Source of the DNA: Pseudomonadota bacterium
Lineage (GTDB): Bacteria; Pseudomonadota; Gammaproteobacteria; DASZBR01
DNA: 64,000 bases
Assembly (NCBI GenBank): GCA_021777765.1
Contig: JAJYDF010000004.1
Coordinates: 1 to 64,000, forward strand
Reading direction: 5' to 3'
The notes under the pieces are model-generated. The model saw only the letters and a list, made by a program, of their open reading frames with translations, was not told the origin of the DNA and did not search any database. Both the position numbers and the translations under genes were made by a program. This document shows, piece after piece, positions 62,874 through 64,000 of the stretch; the stretch's first letter is position 1; the number at the start of each line of letters is the position of its first letter.

Positions 62874-64000
62874 ATGAAAGAAGCATTACTTAAATTAATT
62901 CAAGCATTAAGACAGGCATTCCCTGAAATAATCCCACAAAATGCGAATGATTTGCGCGAATTTGATTTACAAACTGCACACCTCGATAACATCACAGATG
63001 CGCATGAAAAAATGATTGACCCTAACATTTTAGTCAGTGCAGCAAATCTAAAAATATTAATCGAACAACATGGCTTCAAAGATATAAATAATTGTCGCTA
63101 TCCTACTAATGCTGTTAAAGCAGTGTGGAATATTGCCGTTAGAGCTTATCAGATTGTTAATCTCTGCAAAACAGACTTTAAAAGTTGTATTCTCAATTAC
63201 AAATCGCATCTACAATTTGTTGAAGACAATTTTAAATATTTAGATAACACCGCTGAAAAAGGCCAAACCTATCTCATTAACATCGTTGATGATATCACTT
63301 ATGAATTAGCACAAATTTATTCATCGTTTTTAGAAAGCATTAAAAATAATCCACACGCCATGGATTTTGCTCCTGAAATTCCTATATATGTCCCTTTTTA
63401 TTCTTATCTCAATAAAAAAAGAACCGAGGCGCTCAGTAATTGCGGATATTTCAGTAATCTTTATTTCGAACAAATGTCAAAACTGATCAAAAAATACCAA
63501 GCTAGAAAATATAAGATCTCATCTCTAGACAATATTGATATTCAAGCGGATGAAATAGCTGCTAAATATTCCAGGATATTCAAATTCTTTCACCAATTAT
63601 TCAATAACAATCCGAACCTCCAAATTTCCAATATCTCTTTGCAAGATTTATTAGGTAATATACTCAAATTTGATTATGAAACTGATGTAAGGTTAATCAA
63701 CAGCATTATTCAAAAATCAAAAAAAGAAATATTAGCAGGAACCGAACTGATCTATTTACCTCTGGCAAATCACAATGAACAGGATGAAATTGCCTATCTA
63801 ACAGGTAAAAAAAGCGCTGATAAAATTTTTTCCGTTTACAATACCAATCAAAAAGTGACTGAAATAAGTAACAGTGAAGAATATCTCAACGCTATAGAAT
63901 CAAAATGTGAACTTGCCTCAATAATAACTGAGAACGTACCGCAATTAATTAGTAAGTTAGTTGGTGAAAAATTAATTATCTATAAAAGAGCAATCGCTCT
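62874..64000 (+). CDS. Unrecognised protein, truncated by the window edge
   Basis: An ATG at 62874 (MKEALLKLIQALRQAFPEII) opens a frame with no stop through the last complete codon of the window, at least 375 codons. The product is helical and hydrophilic, without signal peptide or membrane segment, and has the Asn/Lys/Ile-rich composition of the effector-like genes in this window. It includes DFAPEIPIYVPFYSYLNKKR and AGTELIYLPLANHNEQDEI. No family is recognised. The Shine-Dalgarno is weak (GCAGGGC about ten bases upstream). Confidence 0.7.
   Translation, partial: MKEALLKLIQALRQAFPEIIPQNANDLREFDLQTAHLDNITDAHEKMIDPNILVSAANLKILIEQHGFKDINNCRYPTNAVKAVWNIAVRAYQIVNLCKTDFKSCILNYKSHLQFVEDNFKYLDNTAEKGQTYLINIVDDITYELAQIYSSFLESIKNNPHAMDFAPEIPIYVPFYSYLNKKRTEALSNCGYFSNLYFEQMSKLIKKYQARKYKISSLDNIDIQADEIAAKYSRIFKFFHQLFNNNPNLQISNISLQDLLGNILKFDYETDVRLINSIIQKSKKEILAGTELIYLPLANHNEQDEIAYLTGKKSADKIFSVYNTNQKVTEISNSEEYLNAIESKCELASIITENVPQLISKLVGEKLIIYKRAIA

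Overview
The window is an AT-rich stretch of a gammaproteobacterial chromosome. Housekeeping gene orders (xthA/algC/dut/radC-rpmB-rpmG, lptC-lptA-lptB-hpf with kdsD-kdsC, mlaFEDCB-ibaG-murA, queA-yajC-secD-secF, kdsA-eno-ftsB) are those of Gammaproteobacteria. Interspersed are long, poorly conserved, AT-rich reading frames with ankyrin, Sel1, SF2-helicase and ATP-grasp-like domains. That mix is typical of intracellular Legionellales (Legionella, Coxiella, Berkiella and Aquicella relatives). The lineage call is an inference: there is no rRNA or Dot/Icm gene in the window to confirm it.

Layout. 1-7.2 kb: DNA repair, nucleotide and sugar metabolism (xthA, algC, dut, radC, hpt), a PIN toxin-antitoxin pair, ribosomal proteins L28/L33 and a rubredoxin reductase. 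7.3-11.1 kb: two effector-like proteins (a Pro/Thr-tailed 550-aa protein and a 694-aa ankyrin protein), then tRNA-Glu(CTC). 11.4-17.2 kb: pcnB, a small secreted protein, and the LPS block hpf-lptB-lptA-lptC-kdsC-kdsD. 17.3-20.2 kb: an unknown ORF and a decayed gene whose three fragments share one reading frame; the middle fragment carries a CheD-like Cys/His signature. 20.4-25.1 kb: Mla phospholipid transport operon, ibaG and murA. 25.3-30.3 kb: an unusual signalling set, a receiver-metallo-beta-lactamase protein divergent from a DUF3068-like/substrate-binding sensor and a histidine kinase. 30.3-35.5 kb: a ComEC homologue lacking its C-terminal hydrolase domain, pmbA, upp and pip. 35.7-39.8 kb: a Sel1-ankyrin protein divergent from an ATP-grasp-like protein. 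39.8-44.1 kb: Sec accessory genes and queA. 44.2-57.9 kb: a 1006-aa helical protein, a MATE transporter, a 2494-aa helicase-domain giant and a zinc-ribbon membrane protein. 58-59 kb: an MNT-HEPN module with a twin-palindrome operator. 59.1-62.7 kb: a small membrane protein, a DUF2147 protein, kdsA, eno, ftsB. An unrecognised long ORF runs off the right edge.

The LPS genes fit together: kdsD, kdsC and kdsA make Kdo, LptA/B/C export LPS, and the Mla system maintains outer-membrane asymmetry beside murA for peptidoglycan.

Repeats are abundant although no insertion sequence or CRISPR is visible. There are two families of about 190-200 bp MITE-like palindromic elements (two copies each, all between convergent genes), a short CCTTCTCCC-type hairpin with at least ten copies, a REP-like CCGGACA...TGTCCGG repeat with three copies, and several in-gene tandem repeats. 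Some repeats have become part of genes, supplying a stop codon, C-terminal residues, a start codon or a Shine-Dalgarno-like sequence.
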